From Paraliobacillus zengyii (GTDB lineage Bacteria > Bacillota > Bacilli > Bacillales > Amphibacillaceae): a stretch of 64,000 nt of DNA. The stretch's first letter is position 1. The number at the start of each line of letters is the position of its first letter. The stretch covers positions 3,245,501 through 3,309,500 of the forward strand of contig NZ_CP029797.1 of the NCBI RefSeq assembly GCF_003268595.1, written 5' to 3'. Positions 48,105 through 57,447 of the stretch are shown here, in pieces. A program made the position numbers and the translations under genes. Below the pieces are notes generated by a model that did not search any database, was not told the origin of the DNA, and saw only the letters and a program-made list of their open reading frames with translations.

Positions 48105-49343
48105 CTATATTTGAATTGCCCAGTTACCATTTCGAAAAACAGCTTCTGTTTCTCCAGTTTCTGTTACACCATCAATGTCCATATCACTTGAACCTATCAT
48201 AAAGTCTTCATGAATTAAACTATCGTTCACCCCATATTGATCAAGCTCTTCTTTAGACATTGTCGAACCATTTTCAATGGAGGTCGGATATGCTTTTCCT
48301 AAGGCTAGATGACAAGATGCATTTTCATCGAATAAGGTATTAAAGAAAATTAATCCTGACATTGAAATTGGAGATTCATGTGGTACAAGTGCCACTTCTC
48401 CTAATCGCCTGGCACCATCCTCATCCGTATCAAGCATATTTTTTAATGATTCTTCTCCTTCTTCTGCTGAGAAATCAACCACTTTTCCATCCTTGAATGT
48501 AAGACTAAAATTATTGATAATGTTTCCACCATAGCTAAGTGGCTTGGTACTCGTAACTGTACCATTTACACCATATTTATCAGGCAAGGTGTACACTTCT
48601 TCAGTTGGAATATTCGCATTAAATTCTATACCTTTTTCTGATGGCCCTGATCCACCTTGCCAAATATGACCATCTGGCAAAGTAATTGATAAATCTGTTC
48701 CTGCTGCACGATAAATCAATTTTTTATATTGTTTCTCATTTAAATACTCTCGGGCTGACCTTAATGTTTCATTGTGTTTTTCCCAAGCGGCTACTGGATC
48801 ATCTTGATCTACACGTGTAATAAAAAAGATTTGTTCCCATAATTTCTCTTGCGCTTCCTCTAGAGGTAAATCTGGAAATACTTTTTTTGCCCAGGCTTTC
48901 GATGCAAAACCTACTATTGACCATGTTACACGATCATTCATCACGTAATCACGATATTCACTTAAGGCTTTTGCACTTGCTTTCGTTACCGCACTGATAC
49001 GTTCGCCATCAATTCCATTTAGCAAGTCTGGATCTGGTCCATACACAGTTAAAAGGGAGTATCCTTCCTTTACCATTTCAATCAGACCATCTGCTTGCCA
49101 AGTTGGAAAGTTTTCTAACACGGCAAGTGGTGCATGTTGCATTTTTAGATAAGTCAGCTGATCGTCACTCCATTGGATATGAACATTTTTTGCCCCTGCT
49201 TTATAAGCTTCTTTTGTAAGACTTCGAACAAAATCAACTGCTTCAATGGGAGCATTGATAATTAATCCCTGCCCTTGTTGGACATTAACACCTGTTTTAA
49301 TCGCAAGTTCTCCATACTTTGTTAATGTATCTTTTTGAGACAT
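48105..49343 (-). CDS. M29 family aminopeptidase
   Basis: Metal-dependent cytosolic aminopeptidase of the AmpS/PepS/aminopeptidase T group. The 412-residue protein has the family stretches GVNVQQGQGLIINAP (N-terminus), GSGPSEKGIEFNANIPTEEV (with the first metal Glu), LGEVALVPHESPIS and FDENASCHLALGKAYP (metal-binding Glu and His), and HEDFMIGSSDMDIDG. The start is ATG (MSQKDTLTK) 5 bases after GTGGGGA; an upstream in-frame GTG lies within that site. Single gene, convergent with the CNNM/CorC gene. Confidence 0.93.
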   Translation of the reverse strand: MSQKDTLTKYGELAIKTGVNVQQGQGLIINAPIEAVDFVRSLTKEAYKAGAKNVHIQWSDDQLTYLKMQHAPLAVLENFPTWQADGLIEMVKEGYSLLTVYGPDPDLLNGIDGERISAVTKASAKALSEYRDYVMNDRVTWSIVGFASKAWAKKVFPDLPLEEAQEKLWEQIFFITRVDQDDPVAAWEKHNETLRSAREYLNEKQYKKLIYRAAGTDLSITLPDGHIWQGGSGPSEKGIEFNANIPTEEVYTLPDKYGVNGTVTSTKPLSYGGNIINNFSLTFKDGKVVDFSAEEGEESLKNMLDTDEDGARRLGEVALVPHESPISMSGLIFFNTLFDENASCHLALGKAYPTSIENGSTMSKEELDQYGVNDSLIHEDFMIGSSDMDIDGVTETGETEAVFRNGNWAIQI

Positions 49344-49478
49344 TCTAATCCCCACACTTTCTATGTAATATCTATCTCTATTATTCCATATTTCCAGAAA
49401 AATAAATAGTGTATCTGATCAGCATTTTAATGATCGATCTGCTATAATCACACTATAGATAAATCAAGGAGGAACGAT

Positions 49479-52400
49479 ATGAAACTGCTTTTACATTACC
49501 GAAAAATCGTTTGGGTTTTTGTCATTTTATTACTATTCACTGGCATATTTACATATATCCAACTACCTAAACGCGACATTCCAGAAATAAGCCAAAACAT
49601 TGCATCGATTTCAACCGTATACCCTGGTGCAAATCCTGAGGAAGTCGAACAAACAGTTACCAATCCACTTGAAAATGCATTAGAAGATATTGATGGTATT
49701 TCAGAAGTATCATCCGCATCTACTACTGGTTTTTCTACTATAACCATTTCACTCGACAGTGATGTTGAAGCATCCACTGTATATAGCACGATACGCCAAG
49801 CTGCAGCAGAGGAAAGTGCTTCTTTTCCTGAAACAGCTCAATCGGCTTCTGTATCTACTGACATTGTTACCTCAAACGTAGCGACCTATCACTTATTAGC
49901 TGATAACCAAGCTAGCCTATTTGCGCTTCGCGCGTCGGTAAATGAATGGGAACAAACATTAACAGGGATTACTGGGGTAGAAGCAATTTTAACAAAAGGA
50001 TTACCAGATCAATCTATCGCAATTACCATGGATCCAGATGATTTAGGTAGCAATCAAATACAACCTAATCAAGTCATTTCGGCACTGAATACGGCAATTG
50101 CCCCCACTGCGATTGGCACCGAACAGCAAGATGATACTATTTATCAGTTATCTCTAGAGTCTTATCAAGAAATCGATGACCTTGAGCGTGTTTTGATCGG
50201 GCAAAATGCAAATAATCAGCCTGTTTATTTAGCAGATATTGCATCACTAGAAGTTGCAGATGATGAACTTGATGATATTATTCGTTATCAGGATCAATAT
50301 GCGCTATCTCTAACTATCCAAGCACAAGAAGGCGTAAATATTGCTAATTTACAAGCACAAATTAATGATAAAATTGAAGAATTAGAACAGGGTCTTCCTA
50401 ACGATGTATCTGTTGACCAATTTTACACACAAAGCACAGTTATAGATGAGGTTTTCACGAGTCTTATTACTTCATTCGCCATATCATTAATTGCTGTACT
50501 AGTAATTATGTTATTGGGGCTACCACTATCATCAGCCATTCTAGTAGCATTAGCCATACCCATATCGATTATAATCGGGCTAATTCCATTACCTTATGCG
50601 GGTGTTGATTTAAATCAAATATCAATTATTGGAATGATTGTTGCGATTGGAATTCTAGTTGATGATGCGATCGTAGTAAATGATAATATTCAACGGCGAT
50701 TCCAAATGGGAGAATCTGCACTTAAAGGTACAATTAATGGTGTACGCGAGATATCTGTTTCGATTATTACCTCGACCTTGATGATTGTATTCAGTTTTCT
50801 ACCACTAACATTTTTATCAGGAAGTAATGGAGACTTTATCCGTTCCTTGCCTTTAGCACTAATTTGTACAATAGTAGCTTCAACTATATTGGCACTAACG
50901 ATGATACCAACAATCCAATATACAAAACAAAAATATTCAAAGACGAAGAAAACCAAATCGGCAAACGGACTTTTAGGACCTCTTTTCAGTAAAATGGAAA
51001 AAGGTTATGCTGATAAAATTATTCCTGCAACTTTAAAAAGACCATGGTTGACAGTCATTAGTGGCGTAGTCCTTTGCTTTTTGTTAGTCCTTTTAGCTTT
51101 TAAAGTGCCTTTTGAATTTTTCCCTGCCGCTGATCGTTCGGAGGTTACTATCTCAGCTACGTTACCACAAGGAACAACACTTGAATCAACAAATCAAGAA
51201 CTTGAGGATATCGAAAGTTTTCTCATTTCACAATCAGATGATATAAGTGAAACAGCCATTTACAGTGGTAGTGGATTACCTGGTATATTTGCTTCCTCTT
51301 TAACACGGTCTGGAGAAAACACAGGACAATTAGTTGTTCGTGTAGATCGTGATCAAACAAGTGCAACTGCATTTATTGATCAATGGGAACCAGATTTACG
51401 CGCGGAATTTCCAACTACGGAACTATTCTTAGAAACTATTGTTTCAGGTCCACCCCCTTCTCCAAGTGTTGAAGTAAAGGTTCAAGGGCCAGAAATTAAT
51501 CAACTTGTTACCATTTCAGACAACCTTAAGCAAGAACTAGCTAGCTTAGAAACAGCTAAAATTGTCACGAGTAACACTAGTCAAGAACAGCCATTTATTA
51601 ACTATGAGATTGATCAGGACTTTTTAGCTTCAGAAAATATCAGTGTAGATCAAATAACTGGTACATTACAACTGGCTAACATCGGCGTGCCTCTTGGCTA
51701 TTTCGATAATGGTATTGATCGTTTACCTATCCAGTTAGGATTAGACGACGGAAATCCAGAAGGTATTGATTTAAGCACGTTAGAGATTACGTTAACAGAT
51801 CAAGCTGAAAATGGCATTCCTACTATGGTAGGTTTTGACACATTTATTACAACCGAAACAACAGATCAAATCGGCGCAATTCCACACTTAGATGGAGAAC
51901 GTACGATTACAATTGAAGGATATGAAATGGACGATGAGAGTGAGTCCTTTACTACAGATTCAGATGAAATAATCGCTCGTGCTATAGAGGATTTACCAGA
52001 GGGTTATCAAATCTTAGAAACGGGTGAATCGTCTGCTGAATCAGACTTCTTTATTGAAGTTGCAAAACTATTTTTGATCGTTCTGTTTTTAATTTACTTA
52101 ACAATTGCTATTCAGTTTAACTCCTTGTTAACGCCATTGCTCGTAACAAGTACAGTCTTTTTAGCGATTACAGGTGCTATTGTCGGACTATTTATCTCAG
52201 GACAGCCATTAAGTTTCTTAGCCGTTCTCGGTATTGTTTCCTTATCTGGTGTTGTCGTCCGAAATTCCATTTTACTGATTGAATTTATCGAACAAAACAA
52301 AACAAAATATGAATCAACAATAAAAGCTATAACCGAAGCTGGTCGTGCTCGTATTCGTCCGATCATATTAACAACACTTACGTCCATCGCGGCACTTGTA

Positions 52401-52535
52401 CCAATCATTTTCACTGGAGATGTACTCTTTAAGCCCTTAGCAGTTTCCATTGTTTTCGGCTTATTATTCTCCACTATATTAACGCTCGTTCTATTACCAG
52501 CATTTTACGTGACAATGGATCGAATTCGAAAATAA
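49479..52535 (+). CDS. RND-family efflux permease (SwrC/AcrB-like)
   Basis: A 1018-residue proton-driven exporter with 12 helices and two large extracytoplasmic domains. The N-terminus KRDIPEISQNIASISTVYPG, the helix-4 motif ILVDDAIVVNDN (double Asp of the proton relay), and VVVRNSILLIEFIEQ in helix 10 are typical of the HAE/SwrC type. No adaptor or outer-membrane gene is nearby, as expected for a Gram-positive cell. The extracytoplasmic domains are very rich in Asp and Glu (for example DDESESFTTDSDE), consistent with a salty environment. Strong AAGGAGG ribosome site. Substrate unknown; SwrC exports surfactin. Confidence 0.92.
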   Translation: MKLLLHYRKIVWVFVILLLFTGIFTYIQLPKRDIPEISQNIASISTVYPGANPEEVEQTVTNPLENALEDIDGISEVSSASTTGFSTITISLDSDVEASTVYSTIRQAAAEESASFPETAQSASVSTDIVTSNVATYHLLADNQASLFALRASVNEWEQTLTGITGVEAILTKGLPDQSIAITMDPDDLGSNQIQPNQVISALNTAIAPTAIGTEQQDDTIYQLSLESYQEIDDLERVLIGQNANNQPVYLADIASLEVADDELDDIIRYQDQYALSLTIQAQEGVNIANLQAQINDKIEELEQGLPNDVSVDQFYTQSTVIDEVFTSLITSFAISLIAVLVIMLLGLPLSSAILVALAIPISIIIGLIPLPYAGVDLNQISIIGMIVAIGILVDDAIVVNDNIQRRFQMGESALKGTINGVREISVSIITSTLMIVFSFLPLTFLSGSNGDFIRSLPLALICTIVASTILALTMIPTIQYTKQKYSKTKKTKSANGLLGPLFSKMEKGYADKIIPATLKRPWLTVISGVVLCFLLVLLAFKVPFEFFPAADRSEVTISATLPQGTTLESTNQELEDIESFLISQSDDISETAIYSGSGLPGIFASSLTRSGENTGQLVVRVDRDQTSATAFIDQWEPDLRAEFPTTELFLETIVSGPPPSPSVEVKVQGPEINQLVTISDNLKQELASLETAKIVTSNTSQEQPFINYEIDQDFLASENISVDQITGTLQLANIGVPLGYFDNGIDRLPIQLGLDDGNPEGIDLSTLEITLTDQAENGIPTMVGFDTFITTETTDQIGAIPHLDGERTITIEGYEMDDESESFTTDSDEIIARAIEDLPEGYQILETGESSAESDFFIEVAKLFLIVLFLIYLTIAIQFNSLLTPLLVTSTVFLAITGAIVGLFISGQPLSFLAVLGIVSLSGVVVRNSILLIEFIEQNKTKYESTIKAITEAGRARIRPIILTTLTSIAALVPIIFTGDVLFKPLAVSIVFGLLFSTILTLVLLPAFYVTMDRIRK

Positions 52536-52545
52536 ACAAGAATCT

Positions 52546-52581
52546 AAAAGCGCATCTCCTCATTTGAGGAGATGCGCTTTA
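52546..52581 (+). terminator. Terminator of the RND gene
   Basis: AAAGCGCATCTCCTCA (52547-52562) and TGAGGAGATGCGCTTT (52565-52580) form a perfect 16-bp stem. Confidence 0.9.
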
Positions 52582-52589
52582 ATTCGTTA

Positions 52590-53100
52590 TATTTTAAAAG
52601 ATTATCGTTTGAAGAATCGATATAATTAGACTTAACAGAATACCATGACCCGCTCCTCAAGTGAAATTGGCTCCCTTTCCGCAGGCACGGCTTCAGCTAA
52701 CTCGGATAAGCACAGTACGCTTTCCGAGTGGATCTTCAGCCCGTGGGATTGCGATTACTCATCCCATCGAAAACATGTGCTGTTCCTGCAGGAGTGTCGC
52801 CAATTTCACTTGATACGCTAGTTTGATTTAAGACTAATGTATGTTTATTATGGCACCCCGCTTTAGAAAAGGAAAATATCAATACAAACTAGCGGAGGAA
52901 AAATGCGAGACTCCTATGGGAAAGGAACAGTCTGAAGACCCCGCAGTGAGCGATTTTTGGACCTGCGATTACTCGGCCCATCGAAAACATTTGCTTACGA
53001 GGAGGCTGAAGCGTTCCCCATGGAAAGCGAGTATTTTTACGTAGCGACAGATTAACAAGGAATTATATAACTTAACCTTTATAATCTTACGTCGTAGTTT
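52590..53100. repeat. Paired hairpin-repeat locus 5
   Basis: Between the convergent RND and TcyP-type genes. The plus copy (about 52648-52822) has perfect outer arms CAAGTGAAATTGGC and GCCAATTTCACTTG; between them CTTTCCGCAGGCACGGCTTC, AGCTAACTCGGATAAGC, CTTTCCGAGTGGATCTTCAG, then an extra module GGATTGCGATTACTCATCCC that copy 1 at 4559 lacks. The reversed copy (about 52885-53055) closely matches locus 2. The right end has TTACGTCGTAGTTT (53087-53100), the complement of the left-end motif of locus 1. No gene is supported. Confidence 0.82.
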
Positions 53101-53155
53101 CTATCTACTATGACATTTAAACAGTAGTATTGTTGATGAGAACTGTCTTTCATTA

Positions 53156-54550
53156 TTAGATAGTTGTATCTTTTTCGATCGCTGTTGGGTTGTTATAGGT
53201 TTTTATATTTAACTTACGCATAATTTTTGATGTTAATGTTCCAGATAACATCGCACCATTAACATTCAATGCAGTACGTCCCATATCGATTAATGGTTCT
53301 ACTGAAATAAGTAGACCAGCTAACGCAACTGGTAAGTTCATTGATGATAAAACGATTAATGCTGCAAACGTTGCACCGCCACCAACACCTGCAACACCAA
53401 ATGAACTAATTCCAATAATTAAAATTAATTGAACAATGAAACCAAATGACAGTGGATCAATGCCTTGTGATGGTGCAATCATTACAGCTAACATAGCTGG
53501 GTAAATTCCTGCACAACCATTTTGACCGATTGTTGCACCAAATGATGCAGACATGTTTGCAATTCCCTCATGCACACCTAAACTATTCTTTTGTGCTTGG
53601 ATATTCAGTGGTATTGTACCCGCACTTGAACGTGATGTGAAGGCAAAACCTAATACCGGTAATACTTTTCTTAAAAAAGTTAGTGGATTTAAGCCAAACA
53701 ATGCTAAAACAATTAAATGAATTATAAACATTGCAATTAATGCTACATAAGAAGCTCCAACGAATTTACCGAGTTCTAGTATTCCAGCGACATCTGTTCC
53801 GGCAACTGTATTAGCCATTAGACCTAAAATACCAAATGGTGTTAATCGTAATATTAACGTTACAATTCGCATTACGACAGCATATACCGCATTGATTATC
53901 TCAGTGAATTTTGCTGCTTCTTCTGGTTTTTTGCGTCTCACACCTAATACTGCTACACCAATAAACACAGAAAAGATTACAACAGCTATCGTTGAGGTTG
54001 AACGTTGTCCTGTCATATCCAAAAATGGATTAGCTGGAATAAAACTTAATATTTTGTCTGGTGTAGATAAGTTTTCTACTTCTCCAAGTGTTTCTTCTAA
54101 AGCGAATCCTCTATCTTGTTCGGCTTGACCTATTTCAATTTGGTTAGCATCTAAATTGAATACAGAAGCTGCCACAATACCGACTAACGCTGCAACCATT
54201 GCCGTTCCAACAAGGATACCAATAATCCAAGCTGACATCTTACCTAGATCAGCCGACTTTTCTAAGTTTATAATAGATTGAATGATTGATACCATAACTA
54301 GCGGAATAACAATCATCATTAGTAATTGTACATAGCCACGGCCAAGTATGTTATACCATTCTGTTGTAGTACTTACTATCTCTGAATCAGCAGGATATGC
54401 TACTTGTAATAACACCCCTAAGAGTATTCCTAACCCTAAACCTGTAAAGACTCTTTTACTGAAAGAGACATGTCTTTTTTGCATGAAAATTAATAAACCT
54501 ATTAGTGCTAACATTAATGCAATGTTGATAAGAATAAATACTGTATCCAA
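53156..54550 (-). CDS. tcyP: Sodium:dicarboxylate-family symporter, L-cystine transporter TcyP-like
   Basis: DAACS-family sodium symporter; full-length similarity in layout to B. subtilis TcyP, the high-affinity cystine importer. Eight helices plus two re-entrant loops; LMMIVIPLVMVSIIQSI, FTSRSSAGTIPLNIQ (serine-rich HP1) and GATIGQNGCAGIYPAMLAV, then VEPLIDMGRTALNVNGA at HP2/TM8. The start is TTG: GGGGGAA lies 5 bases upstream, and the 464-residue product fits TcyP (463 in B. subtilis); the frame is open 15 codons further. Substrate assignment is by family resemblance; other dicarboxylates or amino acids are possible. Confidence 0.85.
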   Translation of the reverse strand: MDTVFILINIALMLALIGLLIFMQKRHVSFSKRVFTGLGLGILLGVLLQVAYPADSEIVSTTTEWYNILGRGYVQLLMMIVIPLVMVSIIQSIINLEKSADLGKMSAWIIGILVGTAMVAALVGIVAASVFNLDANQIEIGQAEQDRGFALEETLGEVENLSTPDKILSFIPANPFLDMTGQRSTSTIAVVIFSVFIGVAVLGVRRKKPEEAAKFTEIINAVYAVVMRIVTLILRLTPFGILGLMANTVAGTDVAGILELGKFVGASYVALIAMFIIHLIVLALFGLNPLTFLRKVLPVLGFAFTSRSSAGTIPLNIQAQKNSLGVHEGIANMSASFGATIGQNGCAGIYPAMLAVMIAPSQGIDPLSFGFIVQLILIIGISSFGVAGVGGGATFAALIVLSSMNLPVALAGLLISVEPLIDMGRTALNVNGAMLSGTLTSKIMRKLNIKTYNNPTAIEKDTTI

Positions 54551-54597
54551 GCTAATTCCCCCATATGTATGTAGTATTATGCTAAATAAAAACAAAA

Positions 54598-54638
54598 GTA
54601 AAAACTTATCGAATTACACTTAATCCGATAAGTTTTAT
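54598..54638 (-). terminator. Terminator of the OsmC gene
   Basis: AAAACTTATCG (54601-54611) pairs with CGATAAGTTTT (54626-54636); on the minus strand T-rich sequence (TTTTTACTTTTG) follows. It separates the OsmC gene from the symporter. Confidence 0.8.
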
Positions 54639-54702
54639 AAGGAATAGATTACAATTTCATAACTCTTTTGTCAAGATATTTAACAAAAGTTATGATAGCA
54701 AT

Positions 54703-55155
54703 CTATAATCGTGCAATCGAAATTTCCGGTTCGAGTTCAATTGTTACATTTCCTTGCACTGCTTTTGAAATCATACAGGTAGACTCTGCTTTTTTCACAA
54801 GTACTTTAAGTATGTCTAAATCTCTTTCACTTGCTTCCACTTTTAACTGTACTAATGGTCGATGTGTAATCTTTTGATAGGTGAAAATACCATTTGTTAC
54901 ATCGACTTCACCAACTGAAGTTAATTTTATCGTTTCTAATGGTAGATTTGCTCGTTCTATCATTGCAGCTAATGTAATCAAATAGCAAGTAGCTGCCGCC
55001 CCAAGTAACATTTCATCTGGATTCGTACCAATTCCTGGACCGTCCATTTCTGTTGGGATCGAAATTTCGGTTTGAAGATTACCTGCTTCAATTTTACCAA
55101 CGCTATTACGACCTCCAGTCCAATCTGCTTCTAGATGAAATTGATGTAATGCCAT
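54703..55155 (-). CDS. OsmC/Ohr-family peroxiredoxin
   Basis: A 150-residue OsmC-fold protein that reduces organic hydroperoxides with two cysteines: GAAATCYLITLAAM (about residue 57) and KAESTCMISKAVQG (about 126). The N-terminal strand region HLEADWTGGRNSVGKIEAG and the GIGTNPDEMLLGAAATC turn match the SACOL1771-type subgroup rather than Ohr. Cytosolic. ATG behind GAAAGGAAG. It lies between the TerC gene (63 bp upstream, same strand) and the symporter; whether it shares the riboswitch-controlled transcript is open because no terminator is visible between them. Confidence 0.9.
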   Translation of the reverse strand: MALHQFHLEADWTGGRNSVGKIEAGNLQTEISIPTEMDGPGIGTNPDEMLLGAAATCYLITLAAMIERANLPLETIKLTSVGEVDVTNGIFTYQKITHRPLVQLKVEASERDLDILKVLVKKAESTCMISKAVQGNVTIELEPEISIARL

Positions 55156-55218
55156 TATTATCTTCCTTTCAATTAATATAGTATTCCTTAAGTAAAGGAT
55201 AGGCTGCTTTGAACTTAT

Positions 55219-55986
55219 TTATAATGCACGCTCTTCAACTTTTTGAACACTTGATAAAAACCAACCAGCAAGTGCAATCCCTATGAGAACAATGTAAAAT
55301 GTTAATTTCCAAGCTAAGGAATGTGCAAAACCATGTGATAAAATTTGAACTGCATCATGGGAGAGAACACTAACTACTAGTTTAATACCGACCCAACCAA
55401 CAATAGCGAAGGCTGCAACTTCTAAACCCGGACGCTCATGTAATATTCGAACAAATACATTGGCAGCAAAACGCATGATAATTAGACCAATCATACCTCC
55501 AGCAAATACAACGAGAAATTGACCACCATCTAAACTACCAATATTGGGCAGACTAGTAGGTGGAAGTGCGACCGCTAACGCCACAGCTGCTAAAATAGAA
55601 TCAACTGCGAAGGCAACATCAGCAAATTCCACCTTTACAACTGTAGGCCAAAAACCACTGTTTTTAACTTTTTTCTCTTTTTCTTCTTTTTCCGAGCCTT
55701 TTCGAAACTTTTGATACATATGATTACCAGATATAAACAATAGGTAAAGTGCTCCAATTGCTTGTACTTGCCAAACATCTACTAAAAATGAAATAACAAA
55801 CAATGATGCAAAGCGTAATACAAAAGCACCAGCTAAACCATAAAACAAAGCCTTTTTACGTTGATCATCTGGTAAATGCTTTACCATAATAGCTAAAACA
55901 AGTGCATTATCAGCTGCCAAGATCCCTTCCAAACCAACAAGTACAATTAATACCCAACCATATTCAATTAACAATTGTGCATCCAT
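55219..55986 (-). CDS. TerC family membrane protein (YceF/MeeF-like)
   Basis: A 255-residue protein with seven to eight helices. The N-terminus EYGWVLIVLVGLEGILAADN and the repeat VEFADVAFAVDSILAAVALA carry the acidic residues that define TerC proteins. It resembles B. subtilis YceF (MeeF), which with YkoY exports Mn2+ and is linked to metallation of secreted enzymes. A charged cytoplasmic loop (KGSEKEEKEKKVK) is near the middle. ATG behind GGGGGAAT. The upstream yybP-ykoY riboswitch supports a manganese role, independent of the sequence resemblance. Confidence 0.9.
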   Translation of the reverse strand: MDAQLLIEYGWVLIVLVGLEGILAADNALVLAIMVKHLPDDQRKKALFYGLAGAFVLRFASLFVISFLVDVWQVQAIGALYLLFISGNHMYQKFRKGSEKEEKEKKVKNSGFWPTVVKVEFADVAFAVDSILAAVALAVALPPTSLPNIGSLDGGQFLVVFAGGMIGLIIMRFAANVFVRILHERPGLEVAAFAIVGWVGIKLVVSVLSHDAVQILSHGFAHSLAWKLTFYIVLIGIALAGWFLSSVQKVEERAL

Positions 55987-56043
55987 TAGTATTCCCCCTA
56001 TTTCTATTAATAAATAATTGGTCTTTATTTTTCAACATAGAAA

Positions 56044-56160
56044 TAGACCTTTACCATTTTTACTGGTAAAGGTCTTGCTAACAACTTTCGTTGCCAATTA
56101 TACCGGAGATATTCTCTCGTATTGACGATATAATTGTAACAGCTACTCCCCTTTATTCAT
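56044..56160 (-). promoter_or_regulatory. yybP-ykoY (Mn2+) riboswitch of the TerC gene
   Basis: On the minus strand the leader reads AAAGGGGAGTAGC (56154-56142), CGTCAATACG, CCGG, GGCAACG, and GCAAGACCTTTACC, the conserved blocks of the yybP-ykoY motif in their usual order. A hairpin AGACCTTTACC/GGTAAAGGTCT (56075-56045) follows as expression platform; its CCTTT can instead pair with AAAGG at the 5' end in the Mn2+-bound aptamer, giving activation by manganese. Family knowledge: this RNA senses Mn2+ and controls exporters. Confidence 0.9.
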
Positions 56161-56167
56161 GTATTTT

Positions 56168-56196
56168 ATATTAAGTCTACTGTGAGATATTGTCAA
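56168..56196 (-). promoter_or_regulatory. Promoter of the TerC leader
   Basis: TTGACA (56196-56191) and TAATAT (56173-56168) on the minus strand with a 17-base spacer, just ahead of the riboswitch. Confidence 0.85.
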
Positions 56197-56319
56197 CAAA
56201 ACTATCTTTTTTTACTATATTTAAAATATTAGAAGATTGTAGTTTTATATGCTATTCTTATAGTAAATACTGTTAAAATACATACTAAAAAATTTCAATA
56301 AAGGAAGTGGTTTTTTTTG

Positions 56320-57399
56320 ATGCATCAAAAATGGTTTCGAATTCTAATAACAACCATATTAATTTTCGTACTTATTTATTTAATTTCGATAACTAATTTT
56401 GTTTTTGCACCATTGGTCGCCTATCTGACAGCAATTGCCGTACCAATCATTGGAGCGGGAGTTATTTTTTACGTTACTAATCCGCTTGTGAATCTATTAG
56501 AAAAATACAAAGTTCCACGTCTCATCAGTATTTTCATTGTATTCCTTCTAATAATTACACTTGGATTTTTTGGAGTGAATTATATTGTACCAATTGTTCA
56601 AGATCAATTTAATAAACTTGTCTCGAATACACCAAGTATGATTTCGACCGCAGAGGAGTTAATAAACTTATGGCAAAATAATCAAGATTATATTCCAGAA
56701 CAACTCGAGACTACCATTCAGAATGTTACAGATAACCTAAACACCTATGTAGAAAACATTACATCTTTTCTACTTGATGCAGTTGGACAAATATTCGGCT
56801 TTGTATTTTCTTTCTTCCTTATCCCTTTCTTCCTATTCTTTATGTTGAAAGATGGGTATAAGTTTGTTCCATTTATTACACAGTTTTTAAGCAAAGCGAA
56901 AGCAAAAAGCTATAAAACATTAATGGGGGATATTAATCACACATTAGCTTCCTTTATTCAAGGACAATTTATTGTTAGTGTTTGCGTTGGTATTATGCTC
57001 TATATTGGATACGTCATTATTGATCTGCCCTATTCATTAACACTTGCATTATTCGCAGTCTTAATGAACTTCATTCCATTTGTCGGTCCATTTTTATCTG
57101 CAGTACCTGCTGTTATTGTCGGTCTCTTCCAAGATCCAATACTCGGGGTATGGGCTGCCGTTGTTATGATTATAGCGCAACAAATTGAGAGTAATTTCAT
57201 TTCACCTAATGTAATGGGCAAGGTACTACAAATTCATCCGTTAACTGTCATTACATTAATTCTTGCTGCTGGTGGTATTGCTGGTTTTCTTGGACTACTG
57301 TTTATAATACCAGCATATGCAGTAATTAAAACAATCATTTCACACTTTTATCATGAATGGAAAAAACAACAACCTGAAGATGAACAAGATATTTTATAA
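56320..57399 (+). CDS. AI-2E family transporter (YueF/YtvI-like)
   Basis: A 359-residue membrane protein of the AI-2 exporter (DUF20/PerM) family. It has four N-terminal helices, a roughly 70-residue amphipathic segment (about 95-145), and four to five C-terminal helices with GQFIVSVCVGIMLYIGY and FIPFVGPFLSAVPAVIVGL. Bacillaceae hold several paralogues of uncertain substrate; some relatives are Na+(Li+)/H+ antiporters. The ATG is preceded by a TTG; AAAGGAAG is 12 bases upstream, a long spacing over a T-rich stretch. It diverges from the TerC riboswitch. Confidence 0.88.
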   Translation: MHQKWFRILITTILIFVLIYLISITNFVFAPLVAYLTAIAVPIIGAGVIFYVTNPLVNLLEKYKVPRLISIFIVFLLIITLGFFGVNYIVPIVQDQFNKLVSNTPSMISTAEELINLWQNNQDYIPEQLETTIQNVTDNLNTYVENITSFLLDAVGQIFGFVFSFFLIPFFLFFMLKDGYKFVPFITQFLSKAKAKSYKTLMGDINHTLASFIQGQFIVSVCVGIMLYIGYVIIDLPYSLTLALFAVLMNFIPFVGPFLSAVPAVIVGLFQDPILGVWAAVVMIIAQQIESNFISPNVMGKVLQIHPLTVITLILAAGGIAGFLGLLFIIPAYAVIKTIISHFYHEWKKQQPEDEQDIL

Positions 57400-57443
57400 T
57401 CAAAAAACCAGGCTCATTAGTTGAGAGCCTGGTTTTTTTGATT
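57398..57443. terminator. Bidirectional terminator between the AI-2E gene and dctP
   Basis: AACCAGGCTC (57406-57415) pairs with GAGCCTGGTT (57425-57434); AATCAAAAA and TTTTTGATT flank it, giving T tracts on both strands. Confidence 0.9.
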
Positions 57444-57447
57444 ATGC

